Positions 1 through 7,150 of a DNA stretch of 40,946 nt are shown here, piece by piece. Where the stretch lies: the NCBI GenBank assembly GCA_026989655.1, contig JALSIX010000138.1:1-40946 (forward strand), read 5' to 3'. Made by a program: the position numbers and the translations under genes. Numbering within the stretch: position 1 is the first letter of the stretch; every line of letters begins with the position of its first letter. Source of the stretch: Caldilineaceae bacterium (GTDB lineage Bacteria; Chloroflexota; Anaerolineae; Caldilineales; Caldilineaceae). The notes below the pieces were generated by a model. That model was not told where the DNA came from. It saw only the letters and a list, made by a program, of their open reading frames with translations, and searched no databases.

Positions 1-1702
1 TGTCCTTGACGGGATGGGGCACCCCGATGGCCGCGGATTCGGTCACGTCCGGATGGGCATTGACGATGGACTCCACCTCGGCCGGGCCCAGCCGCTTGCC
101 GGCCACCTTGATGGTGTCGTCGCTCCGCCCCAGGAGATACCAGAGCCCATCCCGGTCCACCGCTGCAAAGTCCCCGTGGACCCAGATGCCCGGGAAGCGG
201 TTCCAGTAGGTCTCCAGATAGCGTTCGGGATCCTGCCAGAAACCCCGGGTCATGCCGATCCAGGGCCCGCGCACCACTAGCTCCCCCACCGCCCCGCGGA
301 CGGAGCGCCCCTGCTCGTCCACCACATCCGCGGCCATGCCGGGGATGGGGCCGGAGAAGGCCGCGGGCCGCAGGGGTCTGAAGAAGTTCCCACACAGGAT
401 GCCCCCGCTGATCTCCGTGCCCCCGGTGTAGTTCAGAATGGGCTTGCGCCCCTCCAACACGTGCTCGAAGAGCCACATCCACGACTCCGGATCCCACGGG
501 CTGCCCGTGGAGCCCACCGCGCGCAGGCAGGAGAGGTCGTGGTCCCGGATGGGCGCCACCCCATGGGGGCGCAGGGCCCGCACCAGCACCGGCGACAGGC
601 CCAGGATGTGCACTCCGTGGCGCGCACACAGGGCCCACACCCGGTCCACCCCCGGGTAATCCGGGGCCCCGTCGTAGAGGAGCATGGTGGCGCCGTTGAG
701 CAAGGTGCCGAAGACCAGCCAGGGGCCCATCATCCACCCCATGTCGGTCATCCAATACATCACCTGGCCGGGCTTCAGGTCCATGGGCTGGCGCATGTCC
801 TGGGCCCCTTTCACCGGGAAGCCACAGTGGGTGTGGACCGCTCCCTTCGGCCGACCGGTGGTGCCGCTGGTATAGATGACCATCAGCACGTCCTCCGCGT
901 CCGTGGGCTCGGTCTCCCCGGTGTCGGGCTGCCCCGGGATCAGCTCGTGCCACCAGTGATCCCGCCCCTGGGTCCAGGGAACTTCCAGGCCGGCCCGGCG
1001 GGCCACGATCACATGGCGGACGGTGGGAACCTCGGCCAGGGCCTGGTCCAGGGTGGGCTTCATGGCCACGGCCCGTCCTCGGCGGAAGAAGCCGTCTGCG
1101 GTGAAGACGGCCCGGGCCGCGGCGTCGTTGAGCCGGGTGACGATGGCCGAAGGGCCGTAGCCGCTGAACAGGGGCAACACGATGCCGCCGATCTTGACGA
1201 TGGCCAGGAGCGCGATGGCGATCTCGGGAATCATGGGCATGTAGAGGCCGATGGCGTCGCCCTTGCCCAGGCCCAGGGCCCGAAGGGCGTTGGCACAACG
1301 GCATACCTCCCGGTGGAGCTCCCCGTAGGTGAGGGTTCGGACCTGGCCCTCCTCGCCCTCGTAGCGCAGGGCCACCTGGGCCTCCCGCTCCGTGCCCTGC
1401 CACTTGTCCAGGCAGTTGTGGACGATGTTGAGCTTGGCGTCCACGCACCAGCGGGGAAACTCAACACCTCGGCTCAGGTCCACCACCTGGGTGTAGGGCG
1501 CGTAGAACCGGATGTCCAGGTCGTCCAACACCGCGCGCCAGAACCAGTCCAGATCCGAGATCGAACGCTGGAGCAGGTCATCGTAGGAGGCGATGCCGTG
1601 GCGGTCCATGAAGGCCTGGAGGTTGCTGTCCGCGATCCACTGGGGGTTGGGCTCCCAGACGATGGGCTGGTCGAACGGGAACGTCGAGGGCAGTGTGGCC
1701 AT
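1..1702 (-). CDS. AMP-forming acyl-CoA synthetase (acetyl-/acetoacetyl-CoA synthetase-like), 3' end cut by window
   Basis: This gene activates a short-chain carboxylate to its CoA thioester through an acyl-adenylate, in the cytoplasm. 567 codons are visible and the C-terminal lid domain lies beyond the left edge. The first ~100 residues resemble the N-terminal domain of acetyl-CoA synthetases (WF.W at about residues 53-55, then a KLN segment). The adenylate P-loop YTSGTTGRPKG lies near residue 275, followed by a TDMGW segment and the TGGTE motif near residue 425. The conserved C-terminal lysine motif is not in the window. The ATG at 1702 is preceded by GGAGGAG at good spacing and by a strong promoter. 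Acetate, propionate and acetoacetate synthetases cannot be separated from this portion. The family call is secure; the substrate is inference. Confidence 0.85.
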   Translation of the reverse strand, partial: MATLPSTFPFDQPIVWEPNPQWIADSNLQAFMDRHGIASYDDLLQRSISDLDWFWRAVLDDLDIRFYAPYTQVVDLSRGVEFPRWCVDAKLNIVHNCLDKWQGTEREAQVALRYEGEEGQVRTLTYGELHREVCRCANALRALGLGKGDAIGLYMPMIPEIAIALLAIVKIGGIVLPLFSGYGPSAIVTRLNDAAARAVFTADGFFRRGRAVAMKPTLDQALAEVPTVRHVIVARRAGLEVPWTQGRDHWWHELIPGQPDTGETEPTDAEDVLMVIYTSGTTGRPKGAVHTHCGFPVKGAQDMRQPMDLKPGQVMYWMTDMGWMMGPWLVFGTLLNGATMLLYDGAPDYPGVDRVWALCARHGVHILGLSPVLVRALRPHGVAPIRDHDLSCLRAVGSTGSPWDPESWMWLFEHVLEGRKPILNYTGGTEISGGILCGNFFRPLRPAAFSGPIPGMAADVVDEQGRSVRGAVGELVVRGPWIGMTRGFWQDPERYLETYWNRFPGIWVHGDFAAVDRDGLWYLLGRSDDTIKVAGKRLGPAEVESIVNAHPDVTESAAIGVPHPVKD

Positions 1703-1749
1703 GGTGCGACTCCTCCATCGCGTGGCATCGGCCGGGGGAAGGCGGGCCC

Positions 1750-1779
1750 ATTATACCGTGAAGCCAGGGGGGAGTTCAA
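1750..1779 (-). promoter_or_regulatory. Promoter of the acyl-CoA synthetase gene
   Basis: On the minus strand a TTGAAC -35 box (1774-1779) is followed after 18 nt by a perfect TATAAT -10 box (1750-1755). Transcription would start near 1743, giving a leader of about 40 nt before the ATG at 1702. Confidence 0.7.
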
Positions 1780-1927
1780 TCGTCCCCCCCACGGGCAGGG
1801 GAGTGGGCCTTGGCGCTGCCGAGCCTGCTCCGGGTGGCATAGCCCCCGGGCATGGGGCTCGCCCAGATCGTCGGCCCGGGTGTGGCCGCCCCTATGCCGG
1901 GCTCCCCCGGCGACGGCAAAGTGGGAT

Positions 1928-1957
1928 TTGCCCCCGGTGGACCTCCCGTGCTATACT
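1928..1957 (+). promoter_or_regulatory. Promoter of tRNA-Pro
   Basis: TTGCCC (1928-1933), 18-nt spacer, TATACT (1952-1957). The -10 box ends 12 nt before the mature tRNA 5' end, so the primary transcript would have a very short leader. Confidence 0.65.
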
Positions 1958-1969
1958 GGGCTTTGGTGT

Positions 1970-2047
<78 letters not shown>

Positions 2048-2088
2048 CCTGAGGGAGGGGGTCATCTCGCGGTGGCCCCACCGTGTCC

Positions 2089-2125
2089 ATGCCGTCGTGG
2101 CCACCGGGACGCGACGGCATTTTTT
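2089..2125 (+). terminator. Rho-independent terminator after tRNA-Pro
   Basis: A perfect 9-bp stem ATGCCGTCG/CGACGGCAT (2089-2097 with 2112-2120) is followed directly by a run of T to 2125. It lies 43 nt after the tRNA CCA end. Confidence 0.85.
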
Positions 2126-2165
2126 CACCTGTCGCCCGTGCACGGCAACGATGCCGGTGTCCGTG

Positions 2166-2200
2166 AAACGCCGAGCCTCCGGGTTTCGGCGTTCTCTTTT
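2166..2200 (+). terminator. Second terminator-like hairpin in front of pdtaS
   Basis: AACGCCGA (2167-2174) pairs with TCGGCGTT (2186-2193) and is followed by TCTCTTTT. It lies 41 nt beyond the first terminator and 37 nt before the pdtaS start codon. It could be a fail-safe terminator for the tRNA, or a conditional terminator in the pdtaS leader. TTGACC at 2199-2204 might instead be a -35 box, but no convincing -10 follows it. Confidence 0.65.
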
Positions 2201-2236
2201 GACCCCCGGGTGGAGCAACCGGTTGCAGCCAGGACC

Positions 2237-3772
2237 ATGGACCCACGCATCCACCAGTGCCCCGGCCTCACCGAACGGGACATCGCGCTGCTCCACAAGG
2301 TGGAGGCCGGGCTGCCCATCACCGCGGACGTGAGCCGGGCGGACCTGCTCCTCTGCTGTCGCCTGGCCGACGACCAGATCCTGGTGGTGCGCCACGCGAT
2401 CCCCCACTCCATCTCCTCCATCTACATCAAGGACGTCACCGGCCGTCTCTTCACGCCCAAAGACCAACCCCTGGTCTACCGGGCCCTGACCGAGGAGCGC
2501 GGGGGGACCCGGGCCAAGCAGGTGATCAGCAGCGGGGCTCCGGTCATCCAGCAGGCCTATCCCATCCGCAACGCGGCCGAGCGGGTCATCGCCGCGCTGT
2601 TGGTGGAGACCAACATGATCGAGCACGAGCGCCATCGCCGGCGGGACAAGAGCTTCCGCCGGGCGGTCCGCTGGCTCCAGGAGATGGCCGTCCGGGGCGA
2701 GCTGGAGATCCCCGAGCCCCTGAGCGGCTTCGGCCCTCTGGACGGCATCTACCTGGTGGACGATCAGCTCCGCATCCGCTATCTCAGCGGCATCGCCACC
2801 AACCTCTTCCGTTCCATCGGCTATGTCCAGGACCTGCGAGGCCAGCCGGTCTCTGTGTTGGAACCCGTGGACCAGGACCTGGTGGACCAGGCCATCCAGG
2901 CCAACCGCTGCATCGAGCTGCGCACGGAGTCCGAGGATGGCCGGGTCTGGGTGCGGACGGTGATCCCCCTCCGCGCGCCGGTGCGGAGCTGGCAACACTG
3001 GCGTCGCCGCCTGCAGCGTCACCTCTCTGCCCTGGCAGGGGCCACGCCCCACCGGTTCACCCAGGTGGACGGCGCCCTGGTCCTGATCCACAACGCCACG
3101 GAACGGGTCCAGCGGGAACGGGAGCTCAACGTCAAGTCGGCCATGATCCAGGAGGTCCACCATCGGGTCAAGAACAACCTCCAGACCATCGCCGCCATCC
3201 TGCGCATCCAGGCCCGCCGCTGCGAGACCAGCGAGGCCCGCCAGCACCTGACCGACGCGGTGAACCGCATCCTCAGCATGTCGGTGATCCACGAGTTCCT
3301 GAGCCAGGACCAGCATCAGCCCATCAACATCCGGGACGTGTGCCAGCGCATCCTCTCCCAGACCCAACACGTGGCCCTGCGGCCGGGCCACCAGGTGACC
3401 ATGCGGGTGGAGGGGCCCAACATCCGTCTGCCCGCCTCCCAGGCCACGGCCGCGGCCCTGGTCCTGAACGAGCTGCTCATGAACGCCATGGAACACGGCC
3501 TGGCCGAGCAGGAGGCCGGGGAGATCTGCATCCGCCTGGCGGACCACGGAGACCGGGTGGAGATCGTGGTGGAGGACAACGGCCCGGGCCTGCCCGCGGA
3601 CTTCGAGGACCGCCGCCACCAGAGCCTGGGCCTGCAGATCGTCCACACCCTGGTGACCGACGACCTGAAGGGCGAGCTCCGCTTCGAGTCCCGGTGCGAG
3701 CGCTGCCCCCAGGAACAGGGGACCCGCGCCCGAGTGTGCTTCCCCAAGGCCCCCGTGGCCGCGGGGCCGTGA
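2237..3772 (+). CDS. pdtaS: PdtaS-type sensor histidine kinase
   Basis: This is a soluble sensor kinase expected to phosphorylate the ANTAR regulator encoded next. The 511-residue product has the PdtaS order: an N-terminal GAF-like H_kinase_N domain (about 10-130), a PAS-like domain (165-290), a HisKA_2 box with HHRVKNN at 308-314 carrying the phospho-acceptor histidine, then an HATPase domain with NELLMNAMEHG, EDNGPGLP and SLGLQIV. No membrane segment is visible, so it should act in the cytoplasm. The region around residues 250-275 is an arginine-rich insertion not obvious in the mycobacterial protein. The ATG at 2237 was chosen because family homology begins there; the reading frame stays open upstream to 2072 but would run through the hairpins. 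The signal it senses cannot be read from the sequence. Confidence 0.88.
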   Translation: MDPRIHQCPGLTERDIALLHKVEAGLPITADVSRADLLLCCRLADDQILVVRHAIPHSISSIYIKDVTGRLFTPKDQPLVYRALTEERGGTRAKQVISSGAPVIQQAYPIRNAAERVIAALLVETNMIEHERHRRRDKSFRRAVRWLQEMAVRGELEIPEPLSGFGPLDGIYLVDDQLRIRYLSGIATNLFRSIGYVQDLRGQPVSVLEPVDQDLVDQAIQANRCIELRTESEDGRVWVRTVIPLRAPVRSWQHWRRRLQRHLSALAGATPHRFTQVDGALVLIHNATERVQRERELNVKSAMIQEVHHRVKNNLQTIAAILRIQARRCETSEARQHLTDAVNRILSMSVIHEFLSQDQHQPINIRDVCQRILSQTQHVALRPGHQVTMRVEGPNIRLPASQATAAALVLNELLMNAMEHGLAEQEAGEICIRLADHGDRVEIVVEDNGPGLPADFEDRRHQSLGLQIVHTLVTDDLKGELRFESRCERCPQEQGTRARVCFPKAPVAAGP

Positions 3773-3798
3773 ACCGACCCCGGCAGACGGGGGGCGTT

Positions 3799-3828
3799 TT
3801 GTCAGCCGCCCAGGATCTTCGGTACAAT
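3799..3828 (+). promoter_or_regulatory. Promoter of pdtaR
   Basis: TTGTCA (3799-3804), 18-nt spacer, TACAAT (3823-3828), just after the pdtaS stop. The regulator can therefore be transcribed apart from its kinase. The predicted start near 3835 leaves a long GC-rich leader of about 175 nt before the GTG at 4010. Confidence 0.7.
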
Positions 3829-4009
3829 GAGGGGGTACAACCAGAGCCAAGGCAGGCAGCGCACGCATGGAGCCAGGCCAGAGGCCGGACGCGTGCCCGG
3901 AACGCCGCGGGCTGCCCAAGCGGCCCCCAGGCCGTGTGATCCAGGACGCCGTACCCTGACCATGATCGCCCCTTCCCATCGACCTGCGCCGCGCAGGAGG
4001 AGCTCAGCC

Positions 4010-4597
4010 GTGGAGCGCACACGGATCATCATCGCCGACGACGAATCCCTCATCCGCATGGACCTGCGGGAGATGCTCACCAACCTGGGCTACCTGGTGG
4101 TGGGCGAGGCCGGAGACGGCCGCAGCGCGGTCAACCTGGCCCGGGAGCTGCGCCCCGACATCGTGATCATGGACATCAAGATGCCGGACATGGACGGCAT
4201 CGAGGCCGCCCGCATCCTGACCGAGGAACGGATCGCGCCGGTGCTCCTGCTCAGCGCGTACAGCCAGCAGGAGCTGGTCCAGCGGGCTCGAGAGGCCGGG
4301 GTGGCCGGCTACCTGGTCAAGCCCTTCCGGGAGAGCGACCTGGCGCCGGCCATCGAGGTGGCCCTGGCCCGCTTCACCGAGTTCCGGGCCCTGGAGCGGG
4401 AGGTGGGCGACCTGAAGGAGGCCCTGGAGACCCGCAAACTGGTGGAACGGGCCAAGGGCATCCTCATGGACACCCAGGGCCTGAGCGAGGCCGAGGCCTT
4501 CCGCCGCATCCAGAAGATGAGCATGAACAACCGCAAACCCATGAAGGCGGTGGCCGAGGCCATCATCCTGGCGCACCAGGTGGGCGAGCAGAGCTAG
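4010..4597 (+). CDS. pdtaR: PdtaR-type response regulator with ANTAR RNA-binding domain
   Basis: This is the partner of the kinase at 2237. Family members, once phosphorylated, bind paired hexaloop RNA hairpins through the ANTAR domain and prevent transcription termination. The 195-residue protein has a receiver domain with acidic pair D10/D11, phospho-acceptor D55 in IMDIKMPD, S82 and K104. A helical linker and an ANTAR domain (about 138-190; RKLVERAKGILM, then LSEAEAFRRIQ) follow. The GTG at 4010 was chosen because GGAGGAG lies at ideal distance; an in-frame ATG at 3962 has no such site. Its length is close to the mycobacterial protein. The RNA targets in this genome are unknown. Confidence 0.9.
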   Translation: MERTRIIIADDESLIRMDLREMLTNLGYLVVGEAGDGRSAVNLARELRPDIVIMDIKMPDMDGIEAARILTEERIAPVLLLSAYSQQELVQRAREAGVAGYLVKPFRESDLAPAIEVALARFTEFRALEREVGDLKEALETRKLVERAKGILMDTQGLSEAEAFRRIQKMSMNNRKPMKAVAEAIILAHQVGEQS

Positions 4598-4632
4598 CAG
4601 CCGACCCGCCCATCGGTCACGGGGAAGAGGCC

Positions 4633-5373
4633 ATGAAGCTGTCCGTGATCATGCCCGTCTACAACGAGGTGAACACCCTGGAGGAGATCGTCCGCCGGGT
4701 ACGAGCCGTGGACCTGACCGTGGACCCGGAGGGGCGCAACCCCCTCATCAACGGGCCCATCACCCTGGAGCGGGAGATCGTGATCGTGGACGACGGCTCC
4801 ACCGACGGCACCCGGGCCATCCTGAACCGGTGGCGGAAGGCCAACGCCCGGGACATCCACATCCTCTACCACGAGCGCAACGGCGGCAAGGGCGCGGCCC
4901 TGCGCACCGGCTTCCAACATGCCACCGGCGACATCTTCGTCATCCAGGACGCGGACCTGGAATACGACCCTCGGGACTACGTGAAACTCCTGGAACCCAT
5001 CCTGGAAGGGCGCACCGCGGTGGTCTACGGCAGCCGCTTCCTGGGCGGCCCCCGCTCCGCCATGAGCCTGGCCCATACTCTGGGCAACAAAGGGGTCACC
5101 TGGCTCACCAACCTCCTCTACGGCACCGTGCTGACCGACATGGAGACCTGCTACAAGTGCTTCCGCCGGGACGTCATCGCCGGCATGGAGCTCCGCAGCC
5201 ACCGCTTCGAGATCGAACCCGAGCTGACCGCCAAGATCCTCAAACGGGGCTACTCCATCTTCGAGGTCCCCATCAGCTACAACGGCCGGGAGTTCCACGA
5301 GGGCAAGAAGCTCACCTGGAGGGACGGCTTCAGCGCCATCTTCACCCTCATCCGCTACCGCCTCACCGACTGA
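4633..5373 (+). CDS. GT2 glycosyltransferase, dolichol/polyprenyl-phosphate mannosyltransferase-like
   Basis: The enzyme likely transfers a sugar from a nucleotide donor to a polyprenyl phosphate at the inner membrane face, providing lipid-linked sugar for membrane glycosyltransferases such as the next gene. The 246-residue GT-A fold shows MPVYNE at 7-12, VDDGSTDGT, GGKGAALRTG and the metal-binding QDADLEYDP. A C-terminal helical region carries FEIEPELTAKIL and FEVPISYNGR, as in DPM1-type enzymes. There are no C-terminal transmembrane helices, so this is the short soluble form. The ATG at 4633 has a GAAGAGG site upstream. It lies 35 nt after pdtaR and 22 nt before the next glycosyltransferase, so co-transcription is likely. 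Sugar and acceptor are inferred. Confidence 0.87.
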   Translation: MKLSVIMPVYNEVNTLEEIVRRVRAVDLTVDPEGRNPLINGPITLEREIVIVDDGSTDGTRAILNRWRKANARDIHILYHERNGGKGAALRTGFQHATGDIFVIQDADLEYDPRDYVKLLEPILEGRTAVVYGSRFLGGPRSAMSLAHTLGNKGVTWLTNLLYGTVLTDMETCYKCFRRDVIAGMELRSHRFEIEPELTAKILKRGYSIFEVPISYNGREFHEGKKLTWRDGFSAIFTLIRYRLTD

Positions 5374-5395
5374 GCGAGAGCGCCCTCGGTCCACC

Positions 5396-7150
5396 ATGCC
5401 CCCCCTGCCCCCGGAAGGCCTTCCGTCGGCCTCCGCCCCGCCGGCCCCGGGCCCGCTCTCCCGACCGGACGCCCTTCCCCTGGGGCAGGTCCGAGCATGG
5501 GGCCTTGTCCTCCTCCTGGCCCTGGGGCTCCGGGGCCTGCTCCTGGCCCAGGGCTTCGAGCTGCGGGAGGACGAAGCCCTCTACAGCTACTGGGCCCTGA
5601 ACCTCTGGAACGGCGATCCCTGGGCCCTGGCCGTCTGGCCCGACAAACCTCCCCTCTTCCTGTGGGCCCTGGGCGCCACCTACCGGCTCCTGGGTGCCAC
5701 CCCCGACGCGGGGCGGCTCCTGAACATCCTTGCGGACACGGCCACCCTGGCCCTGGTGATGGTGGGGGGGCGGCAGCTCTGGGGCCCCCGGGCCGGATGG
5801 ATGGCCGGCGTGGCCTATGCCCTGAACCCCTTTGCCATCGCCTTTGCACCCACCCTCTACACCGACACCTTCCTGGTGATGTGGGGCACCGCCGGGATCG
5901 TGTGGGCCCTACAGGGTCGCCCCTTCGCCGCCGGGCTCTGCCTGGCCGCCGCCGGGATGACCAAACAACAGGGCCTGCTCTATGTCCCCTTGGGGGTGGG
6001 CCTGCTCTGGGCCCGGGGTGTGGGCCTCCCCGGGATGCTGCGCCTGGCCCTCGGGGCCTCCCTGGTGGCCCTGCCCATCCTCGGGTGGGACAGCCGCCGC
6101 TGGGCCGTGGCCCCATCTCCCTGGGACCTGGCCGTCCAGAACTACGGAGGCCTGGCCCTGGCCCCCCTGGCCGCCTGGCCCCAACGGCTGGTGGAGTGGC
6201 TCCCCTGGCTGGGCTATCTGACCGGCTGGGCCTGGCCCGGGCTGGGGCTGGCCTGGCTCCTGGGCCTGGCCTGGGCGGTGGGGCGACGGCGCGTCGGCCG
6301 AGGGGCGGCTCCGAGCCCCCGGGGAAGGATACAGGGGTGGTTCCGCTCTCCCCTGGCCTGGCTGGGAATGTGGGGCGGGGGCTTTCTGGCCTTCCACGTG
6401 GCGACCACGGTCCAGATCTGGGATCGCTACCTCCTGCCCCTGGCCCCCTGGGTGGCCCTGTCCTGGGGGGGGCTGTTCCGGGGCATGCCGGTCCGGATGC
6501 CGGCCCTCTGGGGGCGGAGCCTCCGGGCCAGCATCCCCCTCTGGGTGGGGCTCTCCTTGCTGCTGTGGCTGCCGGCCGCAGGGGCCGCGGCCCGTGGCCG
6601 CATCCCTGTGGGGGGCGACCACGGGGACTACGCGGGCCTGTCCCAGGTCCTGGCCTGGCTCCAGGCCGAGATGCCCCGGGACGCGATCCTCTACCATCGG
6701 GTCCTGGGCAACCACTACCGGTTCGCCTTCTTCCACCCCCAGGCCGATCGCCCGGACCGGACCTGGGTGGAGCTCCGCTGGTATCCCCACGCAGTCTACC
6801 TGGCGGACAACGCGGCCAAGGAGCCCTGCCGCCCCCGGTTCATGGTGGAGGCGGCGTGGGCGCCCCTGCGGGCGGTGCCACGGCTGCGCGATCGGGGAGT
6901 GGGGCGGGTGGAGAGGTATCGGGCAGGGCGCTTCCAGGTCTACGAGCTCGTCGGGCCGTCCACACCGGGCCGGGAGGAATGCCGGAGTGGCCCCGGGACC
7001 GCCCCTCTGCCCGGGGGCTCGTCCGGCTCGGTCATGGGCCCCGGGGAAGCGCCAGGGGTGTGGGGTGGCCCATGCCGTTGCTCCGCTGCCCGCGCCGGCG
7101 ACTTCGGCTTCGCTGCCGGTGGGCCTGGAGCTGGTCCTGGAGCCAGGTGA
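5396..7150 (+). CDS. Membrane glycosyltransferase, PMT/ArnT-like (GT39/GT83 clan)
   Basis: This 584-residue multi-spanning protein is likely to use a polyprenyl-phosphate sugar donor to glycosylate a lipid, polymer or protein outside the membrane. The first outer loop carries the expected acidic pair in ELREDEA, followed by PDKPPLF and a YTDTF segment, with about ten hydrophobic helices after that. The last ~55 residues are Gly/Pro/Ala-rich and look non-conserved; they overlap the 3' end of the convergent regulator gene (7032-7150). The start at 5396 has no clear Shine-Dalgarno site. The gene sits 22 nt behind the GT2 gene, which could supply its donor. The family is clear; donor and acceptor are not. 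Confidence 0.82.
   Translation: MPPLPPEGLPSASAPPAPGPLSRPDALPLGQVRAWGLVLLLALGLRGLLLAQGFELREDEALYSYWALNLWNGDPWALAVWPDKPPLFLWALGATYRLLGATPDAGRLLNILADTATLALVMVGGRQLWGPRAGWMAGVAYALNPFAIAFAPTLYTDTFLVMWGTAGIVWALQGRPFAAGLCLAAAGMTKQQGLLYVPLGVGLLWARGVGLPGMLRLALGASLVALPILGWDSRRWAVAPSPWDLAVQNYGGLALAPLAAWPQRLVEWLPWLGYLTGWAWPGLGLAWLLGLAWAVGRRRVGRGAAPSPRGRIQGWFRSPLAWLGMWGGGFLAFHVATTVQIWDRYLLPLAPWVALSWGGLFRGMPVRMPALWGRSLRASIPLWVGLSLLLWLPAAGAAARGRIPVGGDHGDYAGLSQVLAWLQAEMPRDAILYHRVLGNHYRFAFFHPQADRPDRTWVELRWYPHAVYLADNAAKEPCRPRFMVEAAWAPLRAVPRLRDRGVGRVERYRAGRFQVYELVGPSTPGREECRSGPGTAPLPGGSSGSVMGPGEAPGVWGGPCRCSAARAGDFGFAAGGPGAGPGAR

Noticed and set aside
2257-3939. Plus-strand frame of 560 codons overlapping pdtaS
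   Set aside because: Pro/Gly/Arg-rich out-of-frame translation of pdtaS with no recognisable domain.
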